Assembly: GCA_028583605.1 (NCBI GenBank)
Contig: CM053329.1
Span: 36,703,992 to 36,767,991, forward strand
Source of the DNA: Dastarcus helophoroides
Lineage: Eukaryota; Arthropoda; Insecta; Coleoptera; Bothrideridae
Reading direction: 5' to 3'
Length of the DNA stretch: 64,000 nt
The translations under genes were made by a program, and so were the position numbers. Below are positions 1 to 12,600 of this stretch, one piece after another. The notes below the pieces were generated by a model, which had not been told where the DNA came from, did not search any database, and saw only the letters and a program-made list of their open reading frames with translations. Within the stretch, counting starts at the first letter, position 1; the number at the start of each line of letters is the position of its first letter.

Positions 1-114
1 GAGCGTGTTCAGAGGGCCCTCCTTGCGGAAAAGGTCCCCGGGTATGCCGGCTCTGCTCGGAACTGGACGAAACCATTCATTTCATTCAAATGGGCTTCGA
101 AAGCAACGACTTAT
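1..114 (+). other. possible coding tail at window edge
   Basis: The first ~65 bases are much more GC-rich than the rest of the window. Frame 1 stays open for 38 codons, to a TGA at about 112-114, and includes a segment reading NWTKPFISFKW. It could be the end of an exon or of a transposon ORF entering from the left. I do not recognise the protein and 38 codons is too short to establish coding, so this is a flag only. Confidence 0.2.
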
Positions 115-151
115 TGATTTCTTATTCAACTTCTTTGCAAATTACATCATA

Positions 152-1421
152 CGAAGGTTGCCTTTTATATTTCGGGATTAGAGAGAAAAAAAACAAATAT
201 TAATCATCGAAAATCACTTTATTGTTTTTAAAAATACTCTTTATAAAGATCTATACACTTTTGCATGCGTTTGAACCAATTGTCACCAATTGCCACTCCG
301 ATTGAGGTATCTCCAAAACATGCATTCTGAATGCAGCAACCGCTTCTTCAGGTGTCGAAAAACGTTGACCTCTCAGTTTGTTTTTTACGTACGGGAATAA
401 AAAGAAGTCATTCGGTGCCAAGTCAGGACTATACGGCGGATGACTCATCAAATCGATGTTTTGGGTGCTCAAAAATGCAGTTGTTTGAGGCGATGTGTGA
501 GAGCTTGCATTGTCGTGGTGAAGAGTGATCCGTCTTCGGCGGTTGGTTTTCCTGATTTCTTGGAAGACAACTGGCAAACAAATGGTCGTGTACCACTCAG
601 AATTGACTATTCTGCGTTGTTCTAGTGGTACGGTTGCGACATGTCCAGTTTTTCCGAAAAAACAGGCGACAATTTGCACAACTTTTTTTGGATTTGGCTC
701 ATCTTGAAACACCCATACAGTCGACTGCTATTTACTTTCGGGTTCATACGCATAAATCCACGATTCATCACCTATCACGATGTCATAGACGTGTTTCGAA
801 GCACCGCGATCGTATTTTTTGAGCATTTCTTTCGACCAATCGACACGAGCCTTTTTTTGAGCAATTGACAAATTGTGTGGGAACCAACGCGAACAAATTT
901 TGTTGACAGTCAAATGTTTATGCAATATTGAATGTATGCTGGTCCCACTAATGCCTATAAGGTTGTTTCAATCTCACGATAGGTCACATGACGATCTTGC
1001 AGTATCAGTTCGCGCACAGCATCAATGATTTTCGGAACAACAACTGATTTTGGACGAACTTCACGAAATTCGTCTTGGAGTGAACTATGACCACGATTGA
1101 ATTCACCATACCATCGATAAACACTGGTCCTTGATGGAGCTTCATCGCCAAAAATTGAATTAAGTTCATCCATGCACTGTTGCTGAGTCAATCCACGTCG
1201 AAAGTTGTAAAAAATAATCGCACGAAGACGTTCACGATTTAATTCCATTTTTGGGCCGAGATGAATCTTTTAAGTTATGTAAACAACACAAATAGCGCTC
1301 GTATGTCAAAACGTTCTGAGTACGTATAACCTCAAAAATGTCCAACTTTACGAAAGAGCTATCAGTTGCCAGATTGCAACACTAGGGTTGCCAAATCCTG
1401 AAACATAAAAGGCAACCCTCG
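152..1421 (-). mobile_element. mariner-family transposon, full length, inactive
   Basis: The ends are inverted repeats of about 28 bp: left CGAAGGTTGCCTTTTATATT from 152, and the right end read in reverse CGAGGGTTGCCTTTTATGTT from 1421, with a few mismatches. TA dinucleotides flank both ends (150-151 and 1422-1423), as expected for Tc1/mariner TA target duplication. The 1270-bp length is normal for mariner. The transposase lies on the minus strand and is broken. The flanking DNA is AT-rich and shows no interrupted gene. Subfamily was not determined. Confidence 0.95.
228..1248 (-). pseudogene. mariner transposase pseudogene
   Basis: The reading frame starts at an ATG at 1248 (MELNRERLRAIIFYNF), with a helix-turn-helix N-terminus including SRTSVYRWYGEF. 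A frameshift near 955 moves to the frame at 925-728, which holds the first catalytic Asp (GDESWIY). An in-frame TAG at 728-730 follows, then the same frame continues at 727-251 with the second Asp in HHDNASSHTS and the third in YSPDLAPNDFF. There are 34 residues between the last two Asp, the mariner D,D34D signature. A second frameshift near 284 separates the expected C-terminus (DNWFKRMQKC), which ends at a TAA at 228-230. All catalytic residues survive, so the inactivation (two frameshifts, one nonsense) looks fairly recent. Confidence 0.93.
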
Positions 1422-1423
1422 TA

Positions 1424-2827
1424 TGGACATTTTAGTACACTGTTAGTAAATTTATACGCTGAAAATGTTGAATAATTGGTTTCAGAACGTAGAGATCTCC
1501 AAATTTAGATAGACTCTAAGACAACAACTAATTACTGCATATAAATGATTCAGTTTCAACAAAAGCTCGATTCATGTAAGAGAGCTCCATTCATCAAAGA
1601 TCAAGCAAATGATCTGTCAACACTTCAGACAGGAAACAAACCAAAAACACTCCTAAAGAATCCGATTACAACCAGTTGAACCAATCTGGTAAATATTTGA
1701 CGAGGATGAAATTTAATCTATGCAGGTAGAGAATTCAGCTGTTAAGCGTGGTTCGTATGGTCTCATATGAACTTTCCCTGTGACATAATGATAAATAGAT
1801 ATATTTTTAAATTCACTTTTAAGTTGCGAAGAGAAAGTTTGAACTGGAAAATTGTAGAGTGTGGAATTGTGCAAAAAAAGGCAGTAGCGCTAAAAGCAAA
1901 GTTGAAGGAAAACTAAAACAGCGCCGGCACGGACATGTCGATGACTCTGAATGAAGTGAAATATAAGTACCCAATTAGCATTTCTCTGCTACGAGATAAA
2001 TAATATCGCTAATTACCAGCATCGCTATTATAGTTCTATTATTAGTAGGATGGGAATAAAAACTGGTCGATAAATTTAATACTTTACGATCTTGCCCACT
2101 TGTAAATTTTAATTGGCTAAATGTACTTGAACTTAGGCAATACACTTACTCTTATTTTTACAGACGTGTTTAGCATTGATTATATAGGATGTTGCACGGC
2201 TTAAGGTAAAGTGAGGCAGGTATATTCTCTAACGACTTCTAAATGTCTCTAATAATTAGTAATAAAATGGCTCATAAGCCATACGGTCAGTATGCAAGTG
2301 TAGGTTTATGCTTCTCTTCCTTTACTTTTTCTAGTGGTTTTAATAGCGCACTGTGATTGAATTTCGCTTGCGGTTCAATTTACTCCATACTAAGAGAAGT
2401 ATCATTCCAGCTGTTTCTAGGAACGGTGCTGAATCAATTGACAGAAAGTTTACAATATAAACCTCTTGATTCTAGAGGTAATTTTTCTAAGACTTCATTT
2501 AAATGTAAAATATATTCTAAAAATAAATTGACAAGAGGGCAGCATCTTCAGATTGCTGAGGCCCTGTTAAATGATATATCACCAGAAGCAACCAAATTTA
2601 TCTCAATCTATCAATTAGAAAACTTTTACAGCCTTATTGGAGGAATATGTGCTAAGTGTTGACGAAAATTTAAGGAGCTCTCTCCTTCGAAAGAACCATT
2701 GATGGACGGTCGACGACAACGGCAGCTCCAAACAGAAGGTTCGTTTTACCCTGTTTTGAAATCTTGTATTAGGAATCGACCGGACGAGCTCAAAATTTCG
2801 AAAAAAAATGAAAACTTTGTTAAAAAG
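1424..2827. other. AT-rich unique sequence, no recognised gene
   Basis: No repeat or known element was recognised. One frame (2357-2662, plus) is open for 101 codons but begins with TTG and has no internal ATG start. Its translation includes QHLQIAEALLNDISPEATKF, which looks more protein-like than chance. It might be an internal exon (a pyrimidine-rich TTTTTCTAG lies just upstream at about 2325-2333) or an old element fragment. I cannot assign it. Confidence 0.3.
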
Positions 2828-2906
2828 CAGGGGCGGCCTTAGCCATTGCGAGGCTCCGGGCGGGTAGATCTTTAAGAGGCCTTCGTATTTTTTGAATTAG
2901 TTTTAA

Positions 2907-5541
2907 CATAGACGTAGTCAGAATAGGGCAGGGTAGGGCGCTTGCCCCGCCCCCCTCCAGCTCGTCTGGTTAACGAAAATTTATATTGAACTGAGGAGAC
3001 TTTCTCTAAAAAATTTCCATTCGACAAAAGTCGTCCTTCTTTAAGCTATTGATATTTTCTCGAAATTTCGACTTATTTCACGAAATTGGTCTTCGTCCAT
3101 AAATTTCTCTGGAAATTACAAATGTATTCCTAAAATTCGATTTATTTTATCAGAATCCAACTTAACTAAAAATTTCGAATTTTTATCTCAAAATTCATCG
3201 TTTTATTTTTCGAAATTCTATCATTTCTCAAAATTAGTTTTTTTCGGAAACTTCGACTTCTCTTTAAACTTTGATTTTCTGAAAATTTCGCCTTTTTTTA
3301 TCAAGATTTGCCCTTATGCCTAAAACTTGATCGATTTTTTAATAACAATATTTATCTGGAAATTTTTATAATGACTTTTTTAGAAATTTTGTAAAAAGAC
3401 GAAAATTCCGAGAAAATTTCCCCTGGAATGAGGAAATACAACCTGTTTCTCAAAATTTCGACGATTATTTCAACATTGGACATTTTCTGACTCAGCGTAG
3501 GGCAGAACAGGGCGCTCTGATTCAAGCGCCCAAGAGAAAAATCTAGAAATTACATTTTTCTCAAAATTTGTTCTTTTTCCAACATTTCGACAAAATTTGA
3601 GTCTCTCTGAAGAATTTCGAGTGTTTATTAAATTTTGACTTTTTTCTCAAAATTTCGATCTTTTTTTTGTTTTTCGAGGGAAAAAAATCGAAATTTCCAA
3701 AACAAAACAAATTTAGAAAAATCGAAACTTTGATATTTTTCTCAAAATCCGCCTTTTTTTCGCAAATTTAAAATTATCCTGAAATCCCATCCTGTATGTT
3801 CCTGGAAAACTGAATATTTTACCTAGAAATTCGTATCTTTCTTACAATTTTGACTTTTTTTTCAAGACTCGTTTTTTCCACAAACAAACGCCTATTCTCC
3901 AAGTTACACTTTTTCTTTAGGTTTGAATTTTTTCTGGAAAATTTCGATCTTTGATGCTTCATTTGGTAGTGTTTCTAGAAATGTCGACTGCTGTTCAAAG
4001 ATTTCGTTTTTTATTAATTCCTTTATTTTATTAACATCGGGTTTTTCTGAAGATTTTGATCATTTGAAATTTGATTTTTCAGAACTTTTAACAGGTTTCT
4101 TAAAATTTGCACTTTTCCCGATATTTTTATATTAAAATTCGATATTCAACTTTGCTAAAAATTTTGAATTTCTCTTAAAATTAGTTTAATTTCGTCTTTT
4201 CAAAAGTTTCGACTTTATTCTCAAAATTCCACTTTTTGGGCTATTCTTTCGGAAATCACTTTTTCTATCAAAATTAGGCCACTTTTCTGAATATTTGTCT
4301 TTTCTTTAAATTTTGACTTTTTTAAATTTGAATAGAAATTGTATCTTGATATTTTGCCTTATTTTCGAAATATTTACTTTTACTTCAAAATGCCATGTTT
4401 TAGTTTCTGGAACTTTCTGGACTTTTTCCTCAAAATTGGCTTTTCCTTTAAATTTCAGTTTTCTCGAAATACGTCTGTTTTCTCTAAATTAGGTCGGATA
4501 TTATCAAAAATTAAAAATGTTGCGAAAAATATTTTTCGGTAATTTCGAGAAAACGATTTCTTGTACATTCAATTTCTTTATTGAAATTTAAATATTATAT
4601 CAAAATTAGAATAAAAAAGTAAACATTTCGATAAAAGCGTTTTTTGGAAATTGCAAATTTTTTCACAACATTTGGTCTTTGGAAATATTTTGGCATATTT
4701 AGAAATTTCGAGTTCTTCTGAAAGGTTGGGTTTTTATTCAATTTCGGTTTTCTAAAAAATCCTTTCCCAAAATGGGGTTTTTTCAAAAAAATTGGTCGTT
4801 TTGGAAATTACGACTTTATTCTACATTTTTCTCTCAAAATTGAACTTTCATTTTTTTAATATTCGTTTTTTTTTCTGATTTTTTTTCAAATTTAAGTTTC
4901 CGAAAATTTTATGTTTCTCAAAAGTTGTCTTATTCTGGAAATTTTGACTCGTACTAGAAAGAGGGATGTTTTATGCTTCTGAAAATTTCCGTTTACAGTG
5001 AAAAATTTTTCTCAAAGTTCCACCTTTTTTTGAAAATTACATCTTTTTTTCACAAAATTCCACCTTTAAAAATATAATTTTTTCGAATTTTCAACAATAT
5101 TTTAGATTTTTGGAAAGGTTAGGTTTTAAACACGAATTTCTAAACATTCCAACTTTTTCCCAAAATTCGTTTTTCCTCGTCTCTTTCAAAATTAAAATTT
5201 CTCTTGACAATTGTTCACTTTTCTTTAAGAGATTTCAACCTTTTTCTCGACATTTCGACGGTATTTTTTTAAATCGTTATTTTTTGAAATCTTCGAAATT
5301 TGGATAGTTTTTAAGGTTTTTCGAAAGGATCGGTTTTTATTTTAGATTCAATTTTCTGAGTGTTTTCGCAAAGTTCGACTCTATTTCCAAATTTCTAAGT
5401 TAATCTGAAAATTCGATTACTCAGTTCATGTAGTTAAATGAAAACGTACATATACTCGGAACGATTTCCCGTTTTATTTTTTTATCAATTTTTCAAAATG
5501 ATTCTTGCCCCTCCCTGAACTAAATCCTGCCTACGCTTATG
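2907..5541. mobile_element. possible nested element with diverged inverted ends
   Basis: Inside the hAT element, the left boundary reads CATAGACGTAGTCAGAATAG and continues into a GGGCAGGG...TTGCCCC stretch. The right boundary in reverse reads ATAAGCGTAGGCAGGATTTA followed by a similar GGGAGGGGCAAG stretch. The similarity is imperfect and no clear target duplication was found. Another related GC-rich patch lies at 3488-3530. Everything between is the degenerate AAATTTCGAC repeat. The call rests on the inverted similarity alone. Confidence 0.4.
2990..5440 (+). repeat. degenerate TTTTTTCTCGAAATTTCGAC satellite
   Basis: This is a diffuse array of diverged ~15-25-bp units of the form TTTTTCTCAAAATTTCGAC. 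Individual units are recognisable but no regular period survives. Phe/Ser-rich open frames arise from it (for example at 3923-4135 and 4339-4542) and are by-products of the T-rich composition. The same family fills much of the window. Confidence 0.85.
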
Positions 5542-5647
5542 AATTTCAATGATGATGCTTGACTAGAAATGCAACGTCATAAATAAATATATTTGGACTT
5601 TTAAAATTGTTTATTGGAAACTAAGAAAAATTAATAAACACAAAGAT

Positions 5648-5733
5648 TTTTTTTGGTGGAACGGACCGGTCCTTGGGTATCTTCAAAAAAATCCTTCTTG
5701 GTTTCAGGGGACAAGTTTTGTCCTTCAATTTTT
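5648..5733 (-). mobile_element. PH hairpin element, truncated, 12-bp target duplication
   Basis: The conserved PH terminus (T-run, TGGTGGAACGGAC, GGTCCTTGG) lies at the left and GGTTTCAGGGGACAAG at the right. The insert is bounded by a perfect 12-bp direct repeat, aaacacaaagat, at 5636-5647 and 5734-5745. Read on the minus strand the element ends CCACCAAAAAAAA directly against the duplication, the arrangement expected of target-primed insertion. Confidence 0.85.
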
Positions 5734-6192
5734 AAACACAAAGATAAACTATCATGATAAATAATGTGCATTAATGTCTTAAAAGGATCAGGGATTTAGA
5801 AATGATGACGACTGCTCTAATATAAAAGCAGAATCCGACGACAGTTGACAGCTGAAATGAAACAGGGGAATTCTCCGAATCGTAAACACGAAGAAAATGG
5901 AGTACTATCAGATTTTGTTTATCCCTTGCAGTTGGCAGCACTTGTGGCACTGGTACGAAATTTCGTCAATGTGAAAGAGAAGGAAAGGAACATTCGTTGG
6001 AGCGAATGAGACATATATCAGCGCGATAACTACCACGCAAGGGAGCAGCGAGTCCAGTTTTATAATGCGCGGTTAAGGCTCGAAATTCAAATGAACTTTA
6101 GAATTCGTGCTATTGCGCTAGTGCGTGAGGCCCCCTACAAGAGCGAGGCCCCGGGTGGTTGCCCTGCTTGCCACCCCCAAAGGCCGCCCCTG

Positions 6193-7434
6193 TCAAAAAG
6201 TTCACATTTTAAAATATCAAGATTTTCAACAAAGTCTAAATTAAAAAAAATTAAATTCTCAAAAAATTAAAGTTTTAAAGAAGGTAAATTAATAAAAAGG
6301 TCATCGATGTCTTTGAAAATGTTTAATTTTCCAAAAAAAAAGTGGTAACTGCTGTAGTTTACAGGCACAGTTGGTCAAATTTGGACCCCAAGCGATATTT
6401 TAGTATACATAAAACGATTAAAACTTGACATAATGACAACCTCAGCACGGCGGTCGTCCGAGTCTAATTTAGGGAGGCAGTAGATAACCGTTTGTGACTT
6501 TGGATATTCGTTTTGAGCCTTTCGATATTGAGTTAAAAACTTTGAATTTTGTTGCCTAAAAGGCACTTTGTTCATAGGTACGAAACGCCAAAAAATTGTT
6601 TAGACTTTTTCATGTCGACACTCACGATTTTCCCATTATTGGCGAAATTCGTTGCTAATAATGAAAGTTTTCCTTGGAAAATCAACGCAGTAATAAACAT
6701 GGATAAATAACAATTTGCCCCGATCTGAAAACAATGAGAACAAAAGCCATTTTGAGGGCACTAGATCCGGCAGAATTAGAATATACGTGGGATATTTTTT
6801 CTGATGCGTTACCCAACAGATGGCCTCGAGTCACGTCGAAAAGAAGTCGTAAAATAAGTTATTAAAAGAGGAAACTAGTAAAATGAGTAATTAAACATAA
6901 AGAAGCCATTAAATGACAGCGTCACCGAATAACTTAAAATGCTTGTAAACTAATTCCGGCTATTGATAATCTCCACTTTATATGTGGCAACTCCAACTCA
7001 CATCTTAATTGAGTCTTTAGAAGTGACACGGCACCGTATTATCTATATTTTCGGCATTTTAATGGTCGAGTATTAGCCAGTTATTAAAAAATTAGCATAC
7101 GGATTTTGTAGCCTACTGGGCTAATAGCATCAAAAAGGTGCGTTTCTTCTCGTATTTTAACGAAATTTTCATATAAAACGAAGCCATACGCTCGCTAATT
7201 TGTGTCGCGCTCGTACAGCAAAGTTGAACGAACTTTTGATTAAGTTTGTAAACCTCCCGTCATTAGATGGTATCATTAGCGTTTATTAACAGTCCGTTTT
7301 AATTTTACGTATAGTGTTCATTATTAAAACTTGTATAAATTATTAGAGCATTGACGAACGCCGCCATTAGGTTTCAAATGTCTTTATTTTGTTACGATGC
7401 CTCAAACATTTTGCCCTCATTTAGTAATGTTGAA
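6193..7434. other. unique AT-rich DNA, no gene seen
   Basis: A short satellite-like patch (6230-6340) is followed by ordinary AT-rich sequence. The open frame at 6375-6575 (minus) has no recognisable domain and looks like chance. No splice or promoter signals stand out. Confidence 0.4.
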
Positions 7435-8486
7435 ATATTAAGCAGGGCTATGTTTTTCGTTCCGGTTTTCGGTTTTCGTTCCGGCGAAAAAATTACATCG
7501 GTTCAGTTTCGGTTTTCGCTCCGATAAAAATAACGGTTTTTCTGGTTTTCGGTTGAGTTCTGGGTGACTCATTTTTTGATTTTTAAAGGTCTTTAAAAAT
7601 TGATTTTCAGACATAATTTAGAAAATGTGATGTCGTTTTTACTTCAATATTACAACCTTGCCTAAAATTGAAGGAAAATATTTTATATTTTTCAATTTTA
7701 AAATTTTCATGGTGAAACTCTAAGTTTTTGGTTCACCTTGAGTTCAAATTTCAAAAAAAACCTAAAGTTTATAAAAAATTAAATCGGAATTTCGGGCTTA
7801 GGTATTTCAAATTTAAGCTCGGAATTTTCATAAAAATTCTAAATTATATGCCGTAGAATTGAAAACTTCTCAAATATACGAACTTTGGCGATTAAAATCG
7901 AAAATTTGAGAGACCTTTTTCTTTCATAATTTTGGTTCTCTTTCGAAGTTTTTACTTTGATTCGCTTTTTCTAATAAAATTAATTTTTACTGTTTCAACT
8001 GTGTTCTCTAGAACTGTCGATGAAAAAGATCAAATTAAAAAAATAAACGAAAATAAAAAAGGCCAGCCACAATTTCAAAAAAAGAGCTTCAAATTTATTT
8101 CAAATAAGACTTCAAATTTTCTACCCTAATTCAGTCTTGACCCAAATATTCGATTTTGTTTCTGGAAATGTTGCTGGAAACTTCAAAATTTCTAGAAAAA
8201 GTAAAATTTTTCGAAGGTTTTGTTTAACATATTTAGCTTTTTTCGATATTTTAACTTTTTTCTTTTGAAGTTTTTAATTTAAACTTGTAGGTACTTTTTA
8301 TTATTAATTTTTCTAAAATTTCGACTTTAAACAAAATTTAGTCTTTCTCTCTCTCTATAGCAATCTCTTAACCCTTTTTATCGACATGTCGACTTTTATT
8401 GTTTAATTATAGACATTTTTCTCAAAATTATGAATTGAGACTTGAGCAATTACAAATTGACAAATATAAATTTAAATTTGGAATCG

Positions 8487-8560
8487 TTCTTGGTTTGGCG
8501 GACAAGATTTGTATTTCAATTTTTGAAGATAATCAAGGACCAATCCGTTCCACCAAAAAA
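8487..8560 (+). mobile_element. PH element fragment
   Basis: It carries TTCTTGGTTTGGCGGACAAG, the GTATTTCAATTTTTGAAGAT segment and the terminal GGACCAATCCGTTCCACCAA, the 3' half of the PH consensus. The left side merges into satellite and no clear target duplication was found. Confidence 0.75.
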
Positions 8561-9575
8561 CTAAAAAAAATAGATATTTTTAACGAAGGTCGATAATTTG
8601 AAAACGATTTTCAAAAAAGCCCAGCTTTTGAAGGAAGTTGACATTGTCATGAAAATCGAAATTTTCAAGAGATTTCAAAAAAATTCGGAGATTTTAAAAA
8701 AAGGTCCAACAAAGGTTCAAATGTTCAAATAGAAAATTTTTAAAACCTATATTTTCAAAAGACAAAATTTTCCACAAATCGAAATATAAAGAGTGAGTCG
8801 AAGCTTGAAAAAATATAGAACTTTTCAAATTTCTACTTTTCGAAAGACGCCGTTTTTAAAAAAATCTCCATGTTTTTAAAAAAATCGAAGCTTCGAGGTT
8901 GAAGTCAAATATTTTAAAATTAGTTCCTGATGTTTCAATAAAGTCGAGATTTTTAGCGAAAGTCAAAGCTTTGAAAAAATCAGAATTTTGAATAGATGGA
9001 ATTTTCAAAGCTGAAAATTGTCACAGAAATGAGGTTTTTTTAAAAAAAACAACAATTTTTCCAAAAAATTCAAAATTTCCGAAAAAGAGCCAATTTTTTT
9101 GAAATTTATCAGGAGGTCTTAACTTTTAGAAAATGGAGAAATTTTGAAAAATCAGAGATTTAAAAAGAAGTTATGATTTTCAACAAAGATCCAAATTTTC
9201 CAATAAAGAATATTTTAAAACTAGTTTTAGAAAAGACCAAATGTTGACGAACTTAAAATATCAATAAAGAGTAAAATTTTGAAAAAATATAGAAATTTTC
9301 AAATATTCATTCATATTTTGAAAGTCGCCGTTTTGAAAAAAAAGTCCATATTTTCAAAAAAATCGAAAATTTCAAAGTCAAAAATTTTGAAATGAATTCG
9401 TAATTTTTTAATAAAGTCGAGATTCTTTACGAAAGTCTAAATTTTCAAAAAACAATTTAACATTTTTAGAATAGATTTTTGACACAAAAGTTCAAGTAAC
9501 AAAGGCTCGAACTTGCAAAGGAGTAACGGTTTTTTTCGATTTTCGGTTTCGGTTCAGTTCCGGTTCGAAGCCCTG

Positions 9576-9800
9576 ATATAAAGTCTGAACCAAATGGGCC
9601 ATAATTATTTATTAAAGTTCAACAGAACCCAAATAAAGTAATTTACAGAACAAGGAGGCATTAAAAGAATTAAGTATTCATTGGGACTGCCGACAGAAGT
9701 GAAAATTTAAACGTAGGAAATAACATAACGAGAATAACTGTGATGATGACCGAAACCAACATTTTTTCCCTTATCAAAAATCAACTTTTTTGTATCTGCA
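9576..9800 (+). repeat. duplicated flank, copy 1
   Basis: This ~225-bp segment begins atataaagtctgaaccaaat and is nearly identical to 13910-14137, differing by scattered substitutions and small indels. The hAT right terminus precedes both copies. This fixes the offset of the larger duplication at 4334 bp. Confidence 0.9.
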
Positions 9801-12264
9801 AAATCTGTGAAAAAATTTAACATTTTTAGAATAGATTTTTGACACAAAAGTTCAAGTAGCAAAGGCTTGAACTTGCAAAGGACCAAATTTTCGAATTTAT
9901 ACTAGAGGTTTAGCGAAAGCAATTACATAATATTTAAGAGAACACACAATTTGGACTTCTAAATTCTACACAAATCACAGTTTTGAGGCTTGAGGAAAAT
10001 ATCAAAGCTTTCAGAATAAAAATTACTATTTTAACGTAAGCAAAATTGTTCCAACTTTTAATTTTGAAAAAATATAGAAATTTTCAAATATTCATTTATA
10101 TTTTAAAAGTCGCCGTTTTGAAAAAAAGTCCATATTTTCAAAAAAATTGAAAATTTCAAAGTCAAAAATTTTAAAATGAATTCGTAATTTTTTAATAAAG
10201 TCGAGATTCTTTACGAAAGTCTAAATTTTCAAAAAATTAGAATTTCAAGATAACTCCATTTTGAAGACATGAAATTTTGAAAGATGTTGAAATTGTCGCA
10301 AAAATCGAAATTTTTCAAAAAAGTGCCAAATTTTTTAAAAATATCCAAATTTTCAAAAAGTCGTAGTTTTCAAAAAATTCGAAATTAAGAAAAAGTGGAA
10401 TTTGAAAATAGATAGTTTGAAAAAGGTCGAATTCCTTACAAAACTTAAAATCTTGAAAAAACTCAAATTTTTAAAAAAGGCGAAATTTTGAATGAAAGTT
10501 GAAATTATCAAAAGTCGAAATTTTTAATTTCTAAAATAGGTTCCGATTTACAAAAAAAAATCCAAATTTAAAAGTCAAAGCTAGACATTTTTGAAGTGAA
10601 CCGAAATTTTTAAAAAGGTTTTAATTTTTAGATTCTAAAAAGGTCCAGAGCAACATTTCGAAATTTAAAACTTAAACGATTAAAATCGTTAATGAAAGTC
10701 GACATTATGAAAAGGTCGTAATTTTTAGAAAATGGAGATATTTTGAAAAAAGTCGGGGATTTTAAAAAATGGAGACATTTTGAAAAAAGTCGAGGATTTT
10801 AAAAAAATGTTTCGATTTTCAATAAAGGTCCAACTTCTTATATAAAGAATTTTTTAAAACTACATTTTCAAAAAACTAAACGTTCAAAAGATCGAAATAT
10901 CAAAAGAAAGTCAAATTTCCAAAAAATATAGATTTTCAAATATTCAACATTTCTAAAGTCGCCGTTTTGAAAAAAACCAATATTTTCAAAAAATCGAAAT
11001 TTTGAAATAAGTCTTAAATTTTTAAAAGAAATTCATAAATTTTCAACGAAGTCGAGATTTTTAACGAACCTCGAAATTCTCAGAAAAAAAACAAAATTTC
11101 AAGAAAATCGAAATTTTGAATAGATGGAAATTTCAAAATAGCCGAAATTTGGAAGGAAGCTGAAATTGTCATGAAAAACGAACAAAATCAGCAATTTTCC
11201 AAAAAAGTCAAAATTTTCGAAGAAAACCTGAATTTTTCAAAAAAGTGCCAAATTTTCTAAAAAAAATCCAATTTTTAAAAATTGAAAGTTTTCAAAAAAT
11301 TCGAAATTAAGAAAAAGTCGAATTTTGAAAATAGGTAGTTTGAAAGAGTAGAATTCTTCAAAAAAAAAAGAAATCTTTAAAAAAAGATAAAATCTTGACA
11401 AAAGGTCAAATTTTAAAAGAGGGGAATTTTCAGGACTCGAAATTTTGGGATTAATTTTGAAAAATCCTTTGTTAAACATTAAGTTTGTTTTTCCTCAAAA
11501 TTTAGACTTTTTCTTGTCTTTTTTCTTGAAATTTGAATCGATGTCTAGTGCTACAACCCTTTTTATGTATTTTTTTTATATTTTCCTAATTTATCAGAAA
11601 AACAAATTTTTATTTTTTTGGTCTAATTTTTGGTCTCCTATTTTTCATTATTTCTATTCTCTCCTCCTACCTCTTAATTTGTGAGTTGTAATGAAGTGAC
11701 GTTTTCAATAAATTTAAATATCACGTAGTCGCATTTCAAAAAAACAGTTTAGAAAATTGTCAACAAGCCATAAAAATTTAAATATTTTCAAGCTGGGCTG
11801 AAGAAATGTTAAATAAATTGAAAAAAACTCTTTCGAGATTCTGAATATATATATTCATAATAAAAATTAACAATATTTTTAAATTCGAGTTAGCACTTTT
11901 GCTTTTGAAATCTATCTTCTGCTAACATTTTGAGCAAAAATTTGAAATTTTTAATAGAAATGTAAATTTTAAGAATAAAAGTGCAACATCCCACAAAAAG
12001 TGTATTTTGAGTTATTTCTAAAGTTCAATTTTCTATGAAAAAATTAAAATTTTAAGATCAACAACAAATTTTCAATTTTAAAGACGAAATTTTGTGAAAT
12101 TTGTGAAAAAATTTAACATTTTTAGAATAGATTTTCGACACAAAAGTTCAAGTAGCAAAGGCTCGAACTTGCAAAGGACCAACTTTTTGAATTTATATCG
12201 GAGGTTTAGCAAAAGCAATTACATAATATTTAAGAGAACACACAATTTTGACTTCTAAATTCTA

Positions 12265-12389
12265 AAATTGAAACACAGAAATTGTCCCCTGAAACCAAGA
12301 AAGATTTTCAGGGTTTCAGGGGACAAGTTCTGTGTTTCAATTTTTGAAGATAACCAAGGACCAGTCCGTTCCATCAAACAAAAAAAAAA
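12265..12389 (+). mobile_element. PH hairpin element, 11-bp target duplication
   Basis: This is a near-perfect hairpin: GAAACACAGAAATTGTCCCC and its reverse complement flank a short centre. The PH terminus GGACCAGTCCGTTCC and an A-rich tail (CAAACAAAAAAAAA) follow. The direct repeat tctaaattcta occurs at 12254-12264 and 12390-12400. The related segment at 9950-9975 contains the uninterrupted site, which confirms both boundaries. Confidence 0.9.
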
Positions 12390-12600
12390 TCTAAATTCTA
12401 CACAAATCACAGTTTTTAGGCTTGAGGAAAAAATTTCAGAATAAAAATTATTATTTTAACGTAAGCAAAATTGTTGCAACTTTAAGTTATACATTTTATA
12501 ACATGTCACCATTTCAAGTTTACTGTAAAAATTTCGACCCCAATACCAAGATCCCGGCTTTAAATTGGAATATCATGTTGGATTTTTTGCTAAAATTTTG

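Larger units (their letters stand above)
2828..6192. mobile_element. hAT-type element (CAGGGGCGGCC ends), non-autonomous
   Basis: The left terminus reads CAGGGGCGGCCTTAGCC and the right terminus, in reverse, CAGGGGCGGCCTTTGGGGG. The flanking 8-mers are ttaaaag-type: ttaaaaag at 2820-2827 and tcaaaaag at 6193-6200, matching at 7 of 8. An 8-bp duplication with CAGGG termini is typical of hAT transposons. No transposase frame is visible. The interior is occupied by a degenerate satellite, a possible nested element and a small PH insertion. GC-rich subterminal segments (2830-2880 and 6120-6190) contrast with the AT-rich core. Confidence 0.8.
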
